A DNA stretch of 64,000 bases from JAIBCC01 sp963763855 (GCA_963763855.1 CAVXPU010000005.1:3100001-3164000); one strand, 5' to 3'. Counted from the first letter of the stretch, positions 25,835 through 35,350 are shown. Notes: generated by a model from the letters alone, not told the origin. Translations and numbers: made by a program.

Positions 25835-26488
25835 ATGAAACAACTTACTCCAAAAATCAATTATCCCGCACCAATCGTAATTGAATTCATACGATATTTC
25901 GGACTCTTCTTTAGTAAAATTCTCTGGCGAATCCGCTATCATGGCACCGAAAATATTCCGCTGGATTTATCAAAAGGTTTGCTCGTAGTGGCAAATCATC
26001 AAACTTACTTCGACCCATTTTGGCTCTGCTTTCCAATCAGACGAAAATTTCGCTTTATGGCATGGGATAAGGCTTGCGAGTGGTTTTTAATCGGCAAAAT
26101 AATTCGCTATTTAGGAGCTTTCCCTGTTAGCATCAATCGCCGGGGAACCGTAAAAGCGATGCAAAACGCTCTCGAATCATTGCAAGACGGAGCGACTTTA
26201 ATTGTTTTTCCGGAAGGCTCTCGCTGTTTTTCCGACGGAAAATTGCTCGATTTTAAGACTGGTGCGGTTCGCCTGGCAATCGAAGCAAATGTGCCGATTC
26301 TTCCGGTTACAATTCGCGGAGCAAATAAAGTTTGGTCGCAAGATAATAAATTTCCCGGATTCGGCGGAGTTGAAATTTTCTATCACCCGATTATAGAAAT
26401 CCCGACTGCAAACGATAAAGCAGACGACCATAAACTCGCCGCAAATTTAACATCACAAATTAAAAATATTATAGCTTCAAATATTTAG
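25835..26488 (+). CDS. 1-acyl-sn-glycerol-3-phosphate acyltransferase (PlsC-like)
   Basis: A 217-residue acyltransferase adding an acyl group to lysophosphatidate in phospholipid synthesis at the inner membrane face. NHQTYFD (54-60) is the HX4D catalytic motif with His55 and Asp60, and VFPEGSR (about 127-133) is the substrate-binding block. An amphipathic and hydrophobic N terminus would dock it to the membrane. Length fits the short PlsC family; other lysophospholipid acyltransferases cannot be excluded. It converges on the kinase gene with only one base between stops. Confidence 0.88.
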   Translation: MKQLTPKINYPAPIVIEFIRYFGLFFSKILWRIRYHGTENIPLDLSKGLLVVANHQTYFDPFWLCFPIRRKFRFMAWDKACEWFLIGKIIRYLGAFPVSINRRGTVKAMQNALESLQDGATLIVFPEGSRCFSDGKLLDFKTGAVRLAIEANVPILPVTIRGANKVWSQDNKFPGFGGVEIFYHPIIEIPTANDKADDHKLAANLTSQIKNIIASNI

Positions 26489-26489
26489 C

Positions 26490-28262
26490 TCAAGGATTTG
26501 CGGGTGGCGGCAAATTATTTGTTCTTCGTTGATTTTCCATAATTCGTCGAAGCCGTTTTCTTTGAGCCGGAGTTAGATTTCTAAATTGTTCCGGTGTTAA
26601 TTGTGGAGCTTTTGCGTCTGGCGGAGTTGGTGCAACTTGAATATTTGGATTTGGAACAACGATAACTTTTCCGTTTTTTGTAATTTTTCCGCTCGGATCG
26701 ATAACAGTTCCATCATTTGTGACAATCTTTCCACTATCATAAATTTTTGTCCCATCTTCATCTTGCACAACAACTTTTGCCTCTTTTTTGCCAGGATTTT
26801 CTGCAGGTTTTACGGTTTCTTTCGCCACATCTTTTTTCTCAGCCGGCGGTTTCGTAGAATCAGTAGTAGGTTTTACAATTGGCTTTTGCGGAGTCTCTTT
26901 TCCGTCTGTCGCGATTTCTAAATTACTGCCATTGCTTGACTTACCGACATTTACATTAGAAATATTAACATTTGAATTTGAAACTTCTACATTCGTTTTG
27001 GGATTTTCCGCGACGATCGTTTTCACAGTATTCGTATTTGAATTGCTCGCCGTTCGCTGAAATAGATCAGGTTTGAAAACGAACAAACCGCCCAACGCAC
27101 TTCCAGCCAAAAGCACTCCGCCGAGAGCCGTCGCACCGATTGCCAACCCGCGTTTTGAGCCATTCGAATTCGTCTTTGCGGCAAGCGGCTTTAATGTTGT
27201 GGCGGTTTGCGGCTGGATCGGGATGTTTATGTTTTGCTTTTCCGCGAAAGGCTTGAGATTTGTCTCCGTTTCAGGAAAATTTGAAATTGAAGCTTCTGTT
27301 TTGTTGGGCAAAACTTCAGTTTTCGCCGCAGATTGCTGAGTTTCAAACGGCACAATATTATCTATCTTAATTTCAGTTTCTTGCGTCAGAATCTCTGTAT
27401 TAGGTTTTCCAATTGCTAAAACATCCGCCAAAATTTCATCGCTATTGCTCAGCATTTTTCTCATGGCAGCAGCCGAAACCGGACGTTGATTGGAATTAAG
27501 ATCCATCGCCTGTTGCAAAACTTCGGCAACACTTGCGGGAATTTGCGGATTAATCTGATTCGCAAGCTTGAGCGGATCTTTATCGCCATTCAAAACCTGC
27601 ATCGCCCGCGTTAGAGCATCGACCGGAGGAACACCCGTCATCAAATGATAGAGCGTCGCTCCCAGCGAATAAAGATCGCTTCGCGGGTCAGTTCCCGTGC
27701 CTTGAATTTGCTCGATCGAGGCGTAATTTCGCGAATAACCGAAAACGCTTTTGGCGGCAGTTTGATGCAGAGCATCGGTCGGATTTCCTTTCGCCAGCCC
27801 AAAATCCAACAAGATAATTTGACCTCGCGGCGTAAGTTTCAAATTCTGCGGTTTGATATCGCGATGAATAACGGGCGTTTCCTGTGAATGCAAAAAATCG
27901 AGTGCATCGAGTAATTGATCTGCCCAATTCAAAACGTCTTTTGTTGCAAAAACTTTGACCTCATTCTCCAATTTCTCGGAAAGGTCTTCGCCGGCAATGT
28001 ATTCCATCACCAAAAATTGACCGTTTGGGTCGCTAAAATGATCGCTCACACGCGGAAGTGCCGAATGCCGCAGATTATTCAAAAGGCGTGCCTCGCGTTC
28101 GAAAGCTTTGCTGTAGCTGGGATCGCTAAAAAACGTTTCTTTGATGGCAACGGTGCTTCCAAATCTTTCGTCGGTCGCAATATAAACTGCCCCCATTCCG
28201 CCTTGTCCAATCTGTTTATTAATTTTATAACGACCCTGTAAAACGGTTCCGGCTTCTAACAT
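26490..28262 (-). CDS. Ser/Thr protein kinase, single-pass membrane (PknB-like)
   Basis: A 590-residue kinase starting at the ATG at 28262, which has a GAGG site; an in-frame ATG 18 bases upstream is less well placed. GQGGMGAVY is the glycine loop, HRDIKPQNLKL the catalytic loop and LDFGLAKG the DFG motif. After about 270 residues comes a low-complexity linker, a membrane segment (GGVLLAGSALGGLFVF), then an Asn/Lys/Pro-rich outer tail of about 190 residues. The tail contains repeated SNVNISNVNV and KPTTDSTKP elements and no PASTA repeats. A second kinase of the same type lies at 31413. Confidence 0.92.
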   Translation of the reverse strand: MLEAGTVLQGRYKINKQIGQGGMGAVYIATDERFGSTVAIKETFFSDPSYSKAFEREARLLNNLRHSALPRVSDHFSDPNGQFLVMEYIAGEDLSEKLENEVKVFATKDVLNWADQLLDALDFLHSQETPVIHRDIKPQNLKLTPRGQIILLDFGLAKGNPTDALHQTAAKSVFGYSRNYASIEQIQGTGTDPRSDLYSLGATLYHLMTGVPPVDALTRAMQVLNGDKDPLKLANQINPQIPASVAEVLQQAMDLNSNQRPVSAAAMRKMLSNSDEILADVLAIGKPNTEILTQETEIKIDNIVPFETQQSAAKTEVLPNKTEASISNFPETETNLKPFAEKQNINIPIQPQTATTLKPLAAKTNSNGSKRGLAIGATALGGVLLAGSALGGLFVFKPDLFQRTASNSNTNTVKTIVAENPKTNVEVSNSNVNISNVNVGKSSNGSNLEIATDGKETPQKPIVKPTTDSTKPPAEKKDVAKETVKPAENPGKKEAKVVVQDEDGTKIYDSGKIVTNDGTVIDPSGKITKNGKVIVVPNPNIQVAPTPPDAKAPQLTPEQFRNLTPAQRKRLRRIMENQRRTNNLPPPANP

Positions 28263-28343
28263 TTTTCCAATCCTCAACAAAAACTTATGACCCTAGTTTA
28301 ACAAAAGATCAAATAAAACAATAAGAAAATTGCGACAACAAAC

Positions 28344-28376
28344 AAAAAGGCAGGTCAAATTATTAACCCGCCTTTC
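28344..28376 (-). terminator. intrinsic terminator
   Basis: On the minus strand AAAGGCGGGT pairs with ACCTGCCTTT (one mismatch) around a 10-base loop and is followed by a T-rich run, just after the stop of the 28401 gene. Confidence 0.75.
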
Positions 28377-28400
28377 ATTATTTTTTTACTTTACTTTAAT

Positions 28401-28889
28401 TTAGTAAGCACTTGAACCAACTTGTGGCAGATTATAAATTTTCGCCAAAGTATTTAGTTCATATTTTACATTTGCCCAATTTTTTTCAGTCTTTGCATCG
28501 AATCTGCGATTTTTCATCGCGACATTGATATCCGTTGCAATATTCAGGCATTTGCGAACCTGATCTTTGTTTTCAATCCAGGCATCACGTTTGCTAAATT
28601 CACGGCTCAATTCGTCGGTCGCTTTTTCCAAATCTTTCGCACGACGATTCAGATCATCTTCTCGATCAGAGCCATTTAAGCCGCTATTATCAAGAGCCGT
28701 GTCGAAATTATTGACGAAATTATCTACTCTTGTCTCAACCCTTTTGATGACATTGCCAACTTCAGCTTTTGTATAAACCTTACCTCTTGCCCTTCGCGGA
28801 CCCGTTTGAGCACTGCCTGCTTCCGCCATTACCAAAACCGTCATTACAACCGATAAAACTGCAAATAAATTTAATAAGTTCTTTTTCAT
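28401..28889 (-). CDS. exported helical protein, unknown function
   Basis: A 162-residue protein with a clear signal peptide (MKKNLLNLFAVLSVVMTVLV to GSAQ). The mature part is almost entirely predicted helix with evenly spaced charges (VGNVIKRVETRVDNFVNNF, DDLNRRAKDLEKATDELS), as in small periplasmic helical bundles. No cysteine except one in RKCLN, no catalytic motif. It has its own terminator and is probably monocistronic. I do not recognise a named family. Confidence 0.7.
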   Translation of the reverse strand: MKKNLLNLFAVLSVVMTVLVMAEAGSAQTGPRRARGKVYTKAEVGNVIKRVETRVDNFVNNFDTALDNSGLNGSDREDDLNRRAKDLEKATDELSREFSKRDAWIENKDQVRKCLNIATDINVAMKNRRFDAKTEKNWANVKYELNTLAKIYNLPQVGSSAY

Positions 28890-29088
28890 AATCTCTCTCC
28901 TTTTTTCTTTTCAAGCTATTTTGCGTCTCTCTCACGCACATATACTAAGACGATGGGGAGATTCAAAAAGTCGAAAAAAAATCAATATAAAGAAAAGAAA
29001 ATATTTTTGTAAGTTATTACGCAAAAAGCATTTATGAGTTACGTCTTGTAATATTTTGGATTGCCGATTTTGGATTTCGCATTCCAAT

Positions 29089-29956
29089 TTATTGCGACAT
29101 TTCACACCAGATAACAAGTCCACGCCAATTACCGTATTTTTCGTAATGGTTTTCAATCTGTTTATCATCGCAAGCATTTCCCGCATTATACTTTTTGTAG
29201 AATTGTCCGCGAAGCCATGAATCTAAAGCCAATCCATCGTATCTGCCGAGCAATTTGAGCAGATTTTCTGCAGCATAATTGCCAACTCCCTTGACGGTTT
29301 TCATCTCTTTTTTGAGATCTGGAGTCGTTACATCTTTGTTTAGCCATTTTTCAACATCCAGCTTTCCATCCGCTATTTTTTCTGCCAATTCCTTTAAATA
29401 TTCGGCACGATACCCCGCACGAATTTCCTCTTTATAAAATTCTAGAGGCATTTTCGCCATCGCTTCTGCCTTTGGAAAAGAACTTTTTCCACTCGGCGAA
29501 ACTTCACCGAGTTTTTCCACTAAATGTTTGACCATAATTTTCGTCAACGCCCAACTGCAATTAGTGGTGCAAATACTTTTGACCAAATCTTCGAAAATCG
29601 TTGTCGAACGAAGAAGCCTTCCGCCACTTTTGTTTGCTGAGCCAGGATAAATGTTTTTCAGTTTTGATAAGCTGGTAAAATTCACTCAAATCTTCATCAA
29701 AACGAAAAATATGCCCAACGTCTTTCAAGATCTTATCTTCCGCCTTTTCATTAATCTCGCCGGAAACTTCGATTTGCAGTGAATTTTCTCCATCTTGTAT
29801 TTTTACGGAAACAGGTTTGCCAGCATCGATAATGGTTTCAAGTGTGGAATTTTCCGGATCGAAATCGAAAGGGTGAAGTTGATACCATCCATGGCTCTTG
29901 ATAGTACTTTGAAAGCTAAACTTCTTTGGAGTTGGCAAATTTAATATTTTTGACAT
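29089..29956 (-). CDS. HhH-GPD DNA glycosylase, interrupted by one frameshift
   Basis: Two frames make one protein of about 288 residues. The first encodes the N-terminal TBP-like OGG/AlkA domain (STIKSHGWYQLHPFDFD), the second the HhH-GPD domain: GGRLLRSTTIFEDLVKSICT, TVKGVGNYAAENLLKLL (helix-hairpin-helix) and LALDSWLRGQF with the catalytic Asp. The shift lies in the AAAA run near 29640; removing one A gives SKQSGGRLLRS. The span is 3 x 289 + 1 bases. Such enzymes excise alkylated or oxidised bases; the exact substrate is not clear. Confidence 0.8.
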
Positions 29957-29963
29957 AAGAAAT

Positions 29964-30000
29964 AAAAAAACTCCAAACCTTTTGGTTGATTTGGAGTTTT
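29964..30000 (-). terminator. intrinsic terminator after the TPR gene
   Basis: On the minus strand AACTCCAAA pairs with TTTGGAGTT around a 12-base loop and ends in TTTTTATTT, 21 bases past the TPR stop. Confidence 0.8.
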
Positions 30001-30021
30001 GGAAAAATTTTAGATTAAAAT

Positions 30022-31416
30022 TTATTTTCCATTAATTGTGTCCAAAAGCTTCGCGGCTAAAACCGGGTCAATCTTTAGCAAATCACTATGTTGTGCTTTT
30101 GCGTTTACTTTATCGCCCAGCAAATAATATACATAGCCCAAATTGTAGACAACTTTGGCAAATCTGGGACTTAATTCCAGACATTTTTTATACGCAACTA
30201 CGGCTTTTTCCTTTTGCTCAAGAGCCAAATAAGAATTGCCCAAAAGGTAGTATCCATCGGCATAATCAGGGTTATTCTTGACAAATTCAACCAAGCCAAC
30301 TACTGCTTTTTCATAATATCCCTTGGCTACTTCTCTTTTGCTCTGGAGTGAAAGCGAACGTCCGATGTAAAAATTGGTTTCACCATCGCCGGGATTCAAT
30401 TTCAGGGCATTGTTACAGGTTTGGATAGCAGTATCGTACTGCTTCAAATCCATGTAAGCACGGCATAAATTTGTATAACCCATATACTGCTCCGGAGCAT
30501 ATGCAATCGCTTTTTTTCCTGCTCCAACAGCTTCAATGTTTCGATCCATCAAGCTATAAAGCCAACTCAGACTTATATAAAGATTGCCATCAGTAGGATT
30601 AACTTCAGTTCCTTTTTTGAGAACGGTTATTGCATCGTCGAAACGATTTAATGTTTGATAAATCTGCGAAAGATTTGTGTAAGCAGCAGTTAGCTCAGGT
30701 TTGGCAGAAATTGCTTTTTCAAAAGCCTCGGCTGATTCAGGAAGTTTCTTTTCGGTCTGAAAAGCACTCGCCACTAAAAACCATGAATCGCCAACATATC
30801 GAGTCCCTTTTTGAATTGCATTAAGTGCATAAACGCCTTGCTGCGAAGAATTTCCCGTACGAGCATAAGAATAAGCGATGGCATATTGCAAGTCGGCATT
30901 GTTTGGAAACATCAGAGCCGCTTTTTGGTAGTTTTCTATCGCTTCACGATGCATATTCTTTCCTGAATAAATATCTCCGAGCGTTATCAAGAGATTGCCA
31001 TTATTCGGCTGAACTTTTATCACTTCCTGAATATCAGCCAAAGCACTGTCGTAGTCTTTATTTTTTAAGTAAATAAACCAGCGGACTTTATAAATTTCAA
31101 TCGGCGTATAGCCTTGGCTCAAAGCCTTGTTGAAAGCATCCAGAGCCAAATCGAATTCTTCTAAATTATAATGGGCGTATCCTTTGTAGAAACTGACGGC
31201 TGGATAATTTGGCACTAAAGCTGATGCTTTATCATACCTGTCAGCCGCCATTTTGTAGTTTTTTTGCTTGAAAAATTTATCGCCTTCTTCGGCAAATTTG
31301 CGGGCTTGCTGAATTTGTTTTTTTGTAGGCAATTGTGCTTGTACCAAAGGCACAGAGGCAACAAAACTAATCAAGAAAAGCAGAACGGCAAATTGTAAAT
31401 TAAACTTTCTCATCAT
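30022..31416 (-). CDS. exported TPR protein
   Basis: A 464-residue protein with a signal peptide (residues 1-28, ending VPLVQAQ) and about ten consecutive tetratricopeptide repeats. Typical repeat cores are AVSFYKGYAHYNLEEFDLAL, AYTNLSQIYQTLNRFDDAI and GYYLLGNSYLALEQKEKAV. TPR arrays mount protein complexes, here outside the cytoplasm. The start overlaps the stop of the upstream kinase gene by four bases (ATGA), so translation is coupled and the two products probably work together, for example with the TPR protein as partner of the kinase's outer tail; that is inference. Confidence 0.87.
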   Translation of the reverse strand: MMRKFNLQFAVLLFLISFVASVPLVQAQLPTKKQIQQARKFAEEGDKFFKQKNYKMAADRYDKASALVPNYPAVSFYKGYAHYNLEEFDLALDAFNKALSQGYTPIEIYKVRWFIYLKNKDYDSALADIQEVIKVQPNNGNLLITLGDIYSGKNMHREAIENYQKAALMFPNNADLQYAIAYSYARTGNSSQQGVYALNAIQKGTRYVGDSWFLVASAFQTEKKLPESAEAFEKAISAKPELTAAYTNLSQIYQTLNRFDDAITVLKKGTEVNPTDGNLYISLSWLYSLMDRNIEAVGAGKKAIAYAPEQYMGYTNLCRAYMDLKQYDTAIQTCNNALKLNPGDGETNFYIGRSLSLQSKREVAKGYYEKAVVGLVEFVKNNPDYADGYYLLGNSYLALEQKEKAVVAYKKCLELSPRFAKVVYNLGYVYYLLGDKVNAKAQHSDLLKIDPVLAAKLLDTINGK

Positions 31417-33395
31417 TTTTTACTCCAGATATTTAAAAGAACTTTTCCCGGATCTACGGTCGGCTTAACATTCGGCTTCGTCGGCTTAGGCGTTGGCGGC
31501 GGTTTGGTAACCGTCGGTTTTGGCGTCGGCGGCGGTTTTACCGGATTGCTTTGCGTCGGTGCCGGAGTTGGAGCCGCTGTTTTATCGGGTTGCGGACGTG
31601 GTGTTTTGTCGCCGCCAAAATCAGGCTTCGGCGTCTTATCTCCAGAAGGAGAAGTGTTGTTCACCGTTGTATTTTTCAATTCCGATGTATTACCTGTATT
31701 CGTATTCGCTTCCAAATTGGTTTCAAGCGTTGGGGCAGGCGTCGGAGCAATGGTCGGCTCGGGAGTTGGCTCGGGAGTCGGTTTTGGAGTCGGCGTTGGT
31801 GTAGCCACTCCAAAAGTCTCAGGGCTATAAACGTATAATCCAACTCCGGCAACTCCTATTCCCACTAATCCCAAAAGCAAAAGTCCGCCGACAATCGCAA
31901 ACATTTTGCCGCCGCCTCCGCTCGCTGCCTTTGCTTTCGGCAATGGCTTATTTACTGTATTTATCGGCAATGGCGGAAATGATTTATGCACTTCAGCAGA
32001 TGGATTTGAAACAATATTTGCAGTTGCCTTATTCGGAATTTCGGATGCATATTCCTCTAATCTGACCAAAGGAACTGTTGCATCCGGGCTGTATGATTCC
32101 GCAGGATTTACAGAAGTGTCGTCGCTTATAAAAGCTTGCGGTTCGTCATTTTTTGGCTCATCAAAATCATACTCGTTAGTTGGCAAAACCTCAGTCTTTT
32201 CAGGCTCAAGCGACGAAAAACTAATCGGCGAAACTTGCGTTTTATCGCCAAATGAAACTTCATTTTCCATCGGAAAAATTTCCGGCTTTTCCTGTACAAC
32301 CGGTGTCGGATTAAAATCTTCGGCAACAAACGGTGTTGTAAAAGGAATTGTCGCATCGAAATTAACCGGAGCATTTTCTACAACGCCAACACCTAAATTA
32401 GCAGGCATTACCTCAGTTTTGTCGCCAATCGGCTGTTCAAAAACCGGTGCGGAAAATTGTTCAGTTTCAATCTTTGCCTGTTCGCCATTTGAGGCGACTT
32501 GGGGAACGCTATCCGCAACATTGAAAGCCACCGTATTGGCAGACATTCCCTGTTGGAGCTTTGAATAAGCCTCACGCAAGGCAATCTGCATTTCTTTCGC
32601 GGTAGCAAATCTCTGCTCGGCACTCAGGCTCATGCCCTTCAAAAGAACCGCCGAAACCGCAGGCGAAACTTCCGGATTAAACTGCTCAATCGGCTGAACG
32701 GGATCTTCCATTCCATTCAATACATTGTCCGCACGGCTCAATGCATCAGGCGGAACATTGTCCGTCAAAAGCTGGTAAAGCGTCGCTGATAGGGAATAAA
32801 TGTCGCTTCGGGCTGTCGTCCCCGTTCCGCGAATTTGCTCCATCGAAGCATAATGCGGCGTATATGCAACCATTCCGCCAGTCGTGCTCAGACGAGTTTC
32901 GCCTCCCGCATTTTTAGCGAGTCCAAAATCGAGCAAAATAATATGATTGTCAGTCGTCAACTTTAAATTTTGCGGTTTGATGTCGCGATGAATGATCGGC
33001 GGTTCGTGAGAATGCAAATAGGTTAAAGCATCTAATAACTGATCCGCCCAAAAAAGCACCCAGCTCAGCGGAAAAGGCTTTTGATTTGTTTCCAAACGCT
33101 TTGACAAATCATCGCCCGAAATATGTTCCATCACCAAATATTGCACGTCATTTTCGCTAAAATGATCACTTACTTTGGTCAAAGCTGTGTGACGCAAGCG
33201 TGCCAGCATTCTCGCTTCGCGTTCAAATGCCAATCCCAAATTTTCGTCATCGGAAAAAAGCGTTCGTTTAAGAGCAATGGCACTGCCGAGTCTCTGGTCA
33301 ACTGCCAAATATACCTCGCCCATCCCGCCTTTGCCGATGAGTTGAACGATTAAATAACGATTTTGGATTAAAGTATTCGGTGCTAATGGTTTCAT
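31413..33395 (-). CDS. Ser/Thr protein kinase with Pro/Thr-rich extracytoplasmic tail
   Basis: A 660-residue kinase. GKGGMGEVYLAVD is the glycine loop, HRDIKPQNLKL the catalytic loop and LLDFGLAKNAGGETRLS the DFG and activation segment, with possible autophosphorylation Ser/Thr residues. A long acidic linker containing repeated DKTEVMP/DKTQVSP/EKTEVLP elements leads to a membrane segment (IVGGLLLLGLVGIGVAGVG) and an outer tail dominated by PTP and PKPT repeats. The DKTxVxP elements resemble forkhead-associated binding or kinase substrate sites, which is speculative. It is paralogous to the kinase at 26490. Confidence 0.92.
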   Translation of the reverse strand: MKPLAPNTLIQNRYLIVQLIGKGGMGEVYLAVDQRLGSAIALKRTLFSDDENLGLAFEREARMLARLRHTALTKVSDHFSENDVQYLVMEHISGDDLSKRLETNQKPFPLSWVLFWADQLLDALTYLHSHEPPIIHRDIKPQNLKLTTDNHIILLDFGLAKNAGGETRLSTTGGMVAYTPHYASMEQIRGTGTTARSDIYSLSATLYQLLTDNVPPDALSRADNVLNGMEDPVQPIEQFNPEVSPAVSAVLLKGMSLSAEQRFATAKEMQIALREAYSKLQQGMSANTVAFNVADSVPQVASNGEQAKIETEQFSAPVFEQPIGDKTEVMPANLGVGVVENAPVNFDATIPFTTPFVAEDFNPTPVVQEKPEIFPMENEVSFGDKTQVSPISFSSLEPEKTEVLPTNEYDFDEPKNDEPQAFISDDTSVNPAESYSPDATVPLVRLEEYASEIPNKATANIVSNPSAEVHKSFPPLPINTVNKPLPKAKAASGGGGKMFAIVGGLLLLGLVGIGVAGVGLYVYSPETFGVATPTPTPKPTPEPTPEPTIAPTPAPTLETNLEANTNTGNTSELKNTTVNNTSPSGDKTPKPDFGGDKTPRPQPDKTAAPTPAPTQSNPVKPPPTPKPTVTKPPPTPKPTKPNVKPTVDPGKVLLNIWSKK

Positions 33396-33488
33396 TTTTA
33401 GTTATTAAAGCGGCACTTTTGTTATCAGTTTCGTCCACTTTGAGTTATTGAATGCTAACACTCTATTTTATGCAAAACAAGTAAGATT

Positions 33489-34046
33489 TTATTGACTCAC
33501 AACCAGTTTTTCTTTTGCTAAAACTGCCGGCAATCCCGTATGTTGCCAGCATCTTCCGCCACCCTTAACTTTTCGTGTGCAAGGCGTTCCTTTCTTCGTC
33601 GCTGCTCCGCAAAAATAGACGGGTTCGCTTGGCTCATTTTGCTGATTCTCAAGTGAAACTTCTTTCGGCATTGGCTGCTTTAAACTCGCAGTTTTAAGCT
33701 CATTCTGCCTTGCAACATTCGCCGAAACAGGCTGATTTGCAATTCGATTCTGAACATTTGAGTTCGCGGCTGAAACCTCGTTCCTCACATTCTGAACCTT
33801 ATTAGTAGAAATGCTCAATACCTCATTTTTTGCAATATTGATCGGCTTTTCCGGCTGTTTTAAATAACTGCCAAAGCCCAGCAGACCTCCTATTAAGGCA
33901 AGTCCTACTCCAATTTTAGGTATCCATTCTTCTTTTTGAAATGATAATTCGCAATTTTCGCAAAATCTTCTACTCGTCCAGAGTTTCCAGTCGATTCTTT
34001 CTATCTTTTCCCCGCAATTACAACAATAAGTTGGTTTATAGAGCAT
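33489..34046 (-). CDS. zinc-ribbon membrane protein with C-terminal Cys/His knuckle
   Basis: A 185-residue protein. The N terminus has a four-Cys ribbon (CCNCGEKI and FCENCELSF), followed by a membrane segment (IGVGLALIGGLLGFGSYL), a Ser/Asn-rich linker and a C-terminal motif CGAATKKGTPCTRKVKGGGRCWQH. That last motif has the spacing C-x4-T-x2-G-x2-C and ends C-W-x-H, and also begins the NACHT-sigma protein at 19273. Function is unknown. The Cys/His motif is common in proteins annotated DUF5763-like. Confidence 0.65.
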   Translation of the reverse strand: MLYKPTYCCNCGEKIERIDWKLWTSRRFCENCELSFQKEEWIPKIGVGLALIGGLLGFGSYLKQPEKPINIAKNEVLSISTNKVQNVRNEVSAANSNVQNRIANQPVSANVARQNELKTASLKQPMPKEVSLENQQNEPSEPVYFCGAATKKGTPCTRKVKGGGRCWQHTGLPAVLAKEKLVVSQ

Positions 34047-34187
34047 TCAACAATCCCTTTTCCCGGAAACAATTTTTGAGTAAGACACTATTATAGCCTA
34101 GAAATTCCAGCTTGTTAAGACATTTTTAAATACATTCGAGATGCAACCACATTTCTCGAAACTACGTCTATTAAGTAATATAATTTT

Positions 34188-35177
34188 ATGACTTACAAAC
34201 AAGTTTCATTTCTTATTATTATTTCGCTTTTAACCTGCTTTGCTGCATTTGCTCAAGATGATGAGATTATCAAGGTTGATACCTCGATCGTTCGCCTAAA
34301 TATTGGCGTAGTTAACGGCAAAGGGCAATCGATTACCAATCTTAGCAAGGATGATTTTGCTGTATTCGAAGACGGTGTGAAGCAAAATATTTCGCGTTTT
34401 GAGCCGACCGTCGCTCCATTTAGCGTTGTCATGCTGCTGGATATGTCCGGCTCAACGCTAGGTTTTCGTGAAACAATTCGTCAATCTGCCTTTCGTTTTC
34501 TAGATGCACTTTTGCCCGAAGACCGCGTAGCCGTGATTGAATTTTACGATAAAGTGAATCTTCGCAATGATTTCACAACAGATCGTAGCATCATCGGCAA
34601 TTCAATTATTAAATCGAATGGACGCGGCAAAACACAACTCTATAAAGCACTTAGCATGGCGATGCAAAAGCTTGCCGGCGAAGGAAAACGCCGAAAAGCG
34701 ATTATTGTTTTAACTGATGGAGTCGATTCCGCAGTTCGCGATAAGGATCGAAGTTTGCTTGAAAACATTGGTGAAACTGAGTTCACTACCACGATCAAAC
34801 CCGAAACCAGCGAAATTCTAAATCGCGTATTGAATCAAGCCGATGCCCAAGGCGTAACCGTTTATCCGCTTGCACTTCCAACCGGCGATCCTAAGAAATT
34901 GGCAGACCCAAGTCCGCTCCAAATTGCCCTTTTTCAATCCGCCCGCGACAGACTGCAAATCCTCGCGAGGCGTACAGGCGGAACGCTTAATACAATCAAT
35001 CGCCTCGAAGAAATGGGCAGACTTTACGCCTCCGTCGCCGCTGATCTGCGAACTCTTTACACGATAGAATATCAGCCCGGTAACGAAAAACGTGATGGCA
35101 ATTTTCGTGCGATCAAAGTAGAAGTTAATAATCCGAGCCTGTTAGCACGAACGCGGGAAGGATACTTTGCCAAGTAA
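34188..35177 (+). CDS. VWFA-related acidobacterial exported protein
   Basis: A 329-residue protein with a signal peptide (residues 1-22, FAAFAQ). A beta-sandwich N-terminal part (VVNGKGQSITNLSKDDFAVF) leads into a von Willebrand A domain with the MIDAS motif VVMLLDMSGS and the later AIIVLTDGVDS. The C-terminal YTIEYQPGNEKRDGNFRAIK is typical of the VWFA-related family that is greatly expanded in Acidobacteriota, which supports the taxonomic reading. Probably an envelope protein binding ligands through a metal ion; partners are unknown. Confidence 0.88.
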   Translation: MTYKQVSFLIIISLLTCFAAFAQDDEIIKVDTSIVRLNIGVVNGKGQSITNLSKDDFAVFEDGVKQNISRFEPTVAPFSVVMLLDMSGSTLGFRETIRQSAFRFLDALLPEDRVAVIEFYDKVNLRNDFTTDRSIIGNSIIKSNGRGKTQLYKALSMAMQKLAGEGKRRKAIIVLTDGVDSAVRDKDRSLLENIGETEFTTTIKPETSEILNRVLNQADAQGVTVYPLALPTGDPKKLADPSPLQIALFQSARDRLQILARRTGGTLNTINRLEEMGRLYASVAADLRTLYTIEYQPGNEKRDGNFRAIKVEVNNPSLLARTREGYFAK

Positions 35178-35191
35178 ATTTGCTGCCAAAC

Positions 35192-35220
35192 TTGACAGAA
35201 ATCAGCAAGATTTGTAGTCT
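35192..35220 (+). promoter_or_regulatory. probable promoter of tRNA-Arg
   Basis: A consensus -35 box TTGACA (35192-35197) is followed after exactly 17 bases by TAGTCT (35215-35220), placing the start just before the tRNA. The -10 box is weak (three of six bases). Confidence 0.55.
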
Positions 35221-35235
35221 AGTAATTCGCTTTAC

Positions 35236-35309
35236 GCACCCGTAGCTCAGCTGGATAGAGTACTTGACTACGAATCAAGGGGTCGCATGTTCGAATCATG
35301 CCGGGTGCA
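35236..35309 (+). tRNA. tRNA-Arg (anticodon ACG)
   Basis: A 74-base cloverleaf: acceptor GCACCCG pairs with CGGGTGC, the D arm is GCTC/GAGT, the anticodon stem CTTGA/TCAAG encloses loop CTACGAA with anticodon ACG, and the T arm GCATG/CATGC encloses TTCGAAT. The CCA end is not encoded. A type III restriction locus begins directly downstream on the other strand. Confidence 0.95.
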
Positions 35310-35320
35310 TTCAAAGAAGA

Positions 35321-35350
35321 AGAGATTGCTATTTTGGCAGTCTCTTTTTT
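35321..35350 (+). terminator. terminator after tRNA-Arg
   Basis: AGAGATTGC pairs with GCAGTCTCT around a 7-base loop and is followed by TTTTTT, 12 bases beyond the tRNA. It ends at the stop codon of the convergent res gene. Confidence 0.75.

Noticed and set aside
31504..31830. A plus-strand open frame rich in Gly and Val opposite the kinase tail
   Set aside because: It is the antisense of the Pro/Thr-rich repeat region; composition explains the open frame and no ribosome-binding site is seen.
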